Shown here: piece after piece, positions 12,908-14,774 of the stretch
Layout of the letters: the number at the start of each line of letters is the position of its first letter
Position numbering within the stretch: the stretch's first letter is position 1
From: DATHSN01 sp035464115
GTDB lineage: Bacteria; Actinomycetota; Acidimicrobiia; Acidimicrobiales; SKKL01
NCBI GenBank assembly: GCA_035464115.1
Contig: DATHSN010000013.1
Span: 1-14,774 of the forward strand
DNA: 14,774 bases
Direction of reading: 5' to 3'
Position numbers and translations under genes: made by a program
Notes under the pieces: model-generated
What the model was told of the DNA's origin: nothing
The model's database searches: none
Seen by the model: only the letters and a program-made list of their open reading frames with translations

Positions 12908-13615
12908 ATGACCACCGTGCCGCATCCCGCCGAAGGCCACCGCCTCGCACCGAACCGCCGGGCCTCCGAGCTCCTTCGCCACGAGCGAGTGCGCCTGCAC
13001 GTGGAGCGCGACGAGGCCCTCACCCGCCTCGCCGAGCTCGACGCCGACCTGCTCGCGCTCACCGAGGAGCGCGTCGAGCTCCTCGACGCGCTCGACGAGG
13101 CCCGAGAGCTGCTCTGGCCGATCGTCGAGACCCACAAGGGTCGCCGTCCACCGGCTCACGACCAGAGACCGCTCCCGCTCCTGCCCGCCGATCACCGCAC
13201 CCTGTGGGGCCGCCGCCTGCGGTCGACCTGTCTCGCCATCCTCCGACGCCACGGAACCCTGCCGTTGCGCCAGCTCCACCACCTGCTGCACGTCTACGGC
13301 TACGCCGTCGGCGGGCCCGAGTCGGTCAAGGCGCTCGCCAACGCGCTCGGCTACGAGGTCCGCCGCGGACGCGCCGAGAGGGTCGAGCGGGGCGTGTACC
13401 GGATCCACCGAGGGTTCCGCCCCCGGACCGGGCGCCATGGCGGCGGTCCGCTCCCCCGGCCCGTCGATCCCGAGGGGTGGCTCGACCTCGGCCGCGACGA
13501 CCTGCTCGCCCTCACCTCGCCGACGCGTCGCGGGGACCATCCCGAACGGGATGATCCCCGCGACGCACCGATCGACTGGACGATCCGAGAAGATCCCACC
13601 CACGGCGGGACCGGC
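12908..13615 (+). CDS. Hypothetical protein with coiled coil and winged-helix-like domain; stop codon not found
   Basis: I do not recognise a named family. The frame from ATG 12908 gives about 236 residues before it meets the metY stop on the other strand. A charged heptad-like helix (about 20-70, ERVRLHVERDEALTRLAELD and onward) could be a coiled coil. Residues about 98-168 read like a winged helix: LWGRRLRSTCLAILRRHG, LPLRQLHHLLHVYGYAV, ESVKALANALGYEV, then RVERGVYRI. This suggests DNA binding, as inference. Strong G/C third positions and the folded-looking sequence support this strand over two overlapping ORFs. Oddly, the frame stays open through a 42-nt hairpin and on to the window end, so the listed end is only where metY begins; the true end is undetermined. 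An in-frame GTG at 12827 is an alternative start. The gene is convergent with metY. Confidence 0.6.
13525..13566. terminator. Large hairpin between convergent genes, probable bidirectional terminator
   Basis: GCGTCGCGGGGA (13525-13536) pairs with TCCCCGCGACGC (13555-13566), and inside it ATCCCG pairs with CGGGAT around an AA loop. In total about 19 of 20 positions pair, with one mismatch. On the minus strand it lies 49 nt past the metY stop, a natural terminator position. On the plus strand it falls inside the open frame of the winged-helix ORF. There is no U-tract. Its sequence is unrelated to the palindrome family at 3106 and 12764. Confidence 0.6.
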
Positions 13616-14774
13616 CTACCCCTTGGCGGCGCGGAACCCGGCGTCGAGGTCGGCGAGGATGTCGTCGATGCTCTCGAGGCCGACCGAGAGCCGAACGAGG
13701 CCGGGGTGCACGCCGGTGGCGGCCTGCTCGGTCTCGGTGAGCTGGGAGTGGGTGGTGCTCGCCGGGTGGATCACCAGACTGCGGACATCGCCGATGTTGG
13801 CGACGTGGCGGTGCAGCTCGAGCGCCTCGACGAAGCGCTGGCCCGCCTCCTTGCCCCCCTTGATGATGAACGACGGGACCGACCCGGCGCCACGGGGCGA
13901 CAACCGCTGGGCCCGTGCGTACCACGGGCTCGACGGCAGCCCGGCGTAGTTCACCTGCTCGACCTCGTCGCGCCCGGCGAGGAACTCGGCCACCACCTGG
14001 GCGTTGGCCACGTGGCGCTCCATGCGCAGCGACAGAGTCTCGAGCCCCTGCAGGAAGTTGAACGCGTTCTGCGGGCTGATGGCCGCACCGATGTCGCGCA
14101 GCAGCTGCACCCGGGCCTTGGCGATGTAGGCGCCCGGGCCGAGCATCGGCCAGTACTGCAGACCGTGGTAGCTGGGGTCGGGCTCGGTGAAGTTCGGGAA
14201 CCGCCCCGACGCCCCGAAGTCGAAGGTGCCACCGTCGACGATGACGCCCCCGATCGACGTGCCGTGACCGCCGATGAACTTGGTCGCCGAGTGCACGACG
14301 ATGTCGGCGCCCCACTCGAGGGGCCGCACCAGGTACGGCGACGCCACCGTGTTGTCGACGATGAGGGGGATGCCGTGCTCGTGGGCCACCCCCGACACCC
14401 CCTCGATGTCGAGCAGGTCGTTCTTGGGGTTGCCGATGGTCTCGCCGTAGAAGGCCTTGGTGGTGTCGCGCACCGCGGCCCGCCACGCGTCGAGATCATC
14501 GGGGTCGTCGATGAAGGTGACCTCGATGCCGAGCTTGGGCAACGTGTAGTGGAACAGGTTGTACGTCCCGCCGTAGAGCGACGACGACGACACGATGTGG
14601 CTCCCGGCCTCGGCCAGGTTCAAGATCGCGAGCGTCTCGGCGGCCTGGCCGCTCGACACGGCCAGGGCGCCGGGAACACCCGCGGCGGTCTCGGCGATCC
14701 CTCCCTCGAGCGACGCCATGCGCGCCTCGAAGATCACCTGGGTGGGGTTCATGATCCGGGTGTAGATGTTCCCG
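13616..14774 (-). CDS. metY: O-acetylhomoserine sulfhydrylase-type enzyme (Cys/Met metabolism PLP family), N-terminus cut by window edge
   Basis: About 385 residues are visible; the 5' part lies beyond the right edge. The edge reads GNIYTRIMNPTQ, a conserved internal motif, so the Met at 14752 is not the start. The family makes homocysteine or related thioethers using PLP. Markers are SSGQAAE, SSSLYGGTYNLF, ETIGNPKNDLLDIEGV, VDNTVASPYLVRP, the Schiff-base lysine in HSATKFIGGHGTSIGG (codon 14279-14281) and the C-terminal LVIHPASTTHSQL followed by VRLSVGLESIDDI. The WPMLGPGAYIAKARVQLLRD stretch and the FNFLQGLETLSLRM segment favour O-acetylhomoserine sulfhydrylase over cystathionine gamma-synthase, though substrate choice within this family is hard to call. 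The stop is TAG at 13616-13618, and a strong hairpin follows at 13566-13525. Confidence 0.9.
   Translation of the reverse strand, partial: GNIYTRIMNPTQVIFEARMASLEGGIAETAAGVPGALAVSSGQAAETLAILNLAEAGSHIVSSSSLYGGTYNLFHYTLPKLGIEVTFIDDPDDLDAWRAAVRDTTKAFYGETIGNPKNDLLDIEGVSGVAHEHGIPLIVDNTVASPYLVRPLEWGADIVVHSATKFIGGHGTSIGGVIVDGGTFDFGASGRFPNFTEPDPSYHGLQYWPMLGPGAYIAKARVQLLRDIGAAISPQNAFNFLQGLETLSLRMERHVANAQVVAEFLAGRDEVEQVNYAGLPSSPWYARAQRLSPRGAGSVPSFIIKGGKEAGQRFVEALELHRHVANIGDVRSLVIHPASTTHSQLTETEQAATGVHPGLVRLSVGLESIDDILADLDAGFRAAKG

Noticed and set aside
12682..13554. 290-residue plus-strand ORF in frame 1
   Set aside because: It is almost entirely Pro/Arg/Ala, begins inside the ABC ATPase, and is the usual out-of-frame pattern. 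Its TGA at 13552 is only of interest as a possible stop after a frameshift.
12818..13603. 261-residue minus-strand ORF in the 12.8-13.6 kb gap
   Set aside because: It is the in-register complement of the winged-helix ORF, with no recognisable fold. The plus strand reads far more like a protein.
14750..14752. Met at 14752 as the metY start
   Set aside because: The residues before it (GNIYTRI) belong to the conserved family motif, so the gene continues past the window edge.

Overview
The window is very GC-rich, gene-dense bacterial chromosome. Third codon positions are nearly always G or C, GTG starts are common, and several starts look leaderless. SerC and SerA are of the actinobacterial type. 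Together these point to a high-GC actinobacterium, possibly an Acidimicrobiia-like lineage; that placement is inference, because no rRNA or other phylogenetic marker is present. I see no tRNA, rRNA, CRISPR array, transposase, integrase or phage gene.

Layout, left to right. (1) 1-865, plus strand: the 3' end of leuC, overlapped by complete leuD (leucine biosynthesis). (2) 956-3103, plus: a secreted lipoprotein with a C-terminal beta-propeller of the COG4880/PF09826 type. (3) 3104-3230: a convergent intergenic region with four hairpins, two of them copies of a sequence-conserved palindrome. (4) 3231-4802, minus: serA with its ACT domain. (5) 4906-5880, plus: a renalase-like FAD oxidoreductase, divergent from serA. 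(6) 5906-9087, minus: an aspartate-type aminotransferase and an S9 prolyl-oligopeptidase-family peptidase that share an ATGA overlap. (7) 9130-10260, plus: serC, divergent from the aminotransferase across only 42 bp. (8) 10305-12760, plus: a two-gene ABC exporter, a polytopic membrane protein followed by its ATPase with an ATGA overlap. (9) 12764-12803: a third copy of the palindrome. (10) 12908 onward, plus: a coiled-coil plus winged-helix-like hypothetical protein whose frame meets no stop before the window ends. (11) 13616-14774, minus: an O-acetylhomoserine sulfhydrylase-type gene cut by the right edge.

The theme is amino-acid metabolism: leucine (leuCD), the first two serine steps (serA, serC), transamination (aspC-like) and methionine/cysteine sulfur chemistry (metY-like). 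These genes are scattered as separate small units, with envelope and unknown-function genes between them.

The most noteworthy unexplained signals are three. The palindrome family sits 2-6 nt after the stop codons of three unrelated genes. Several starts carry a -10-like hexamer 8-10 nt upstream and no Shine-Dalgarno. The winged-helix ORF runs through a 42-nt hairpin and antisense across metY without a stop.
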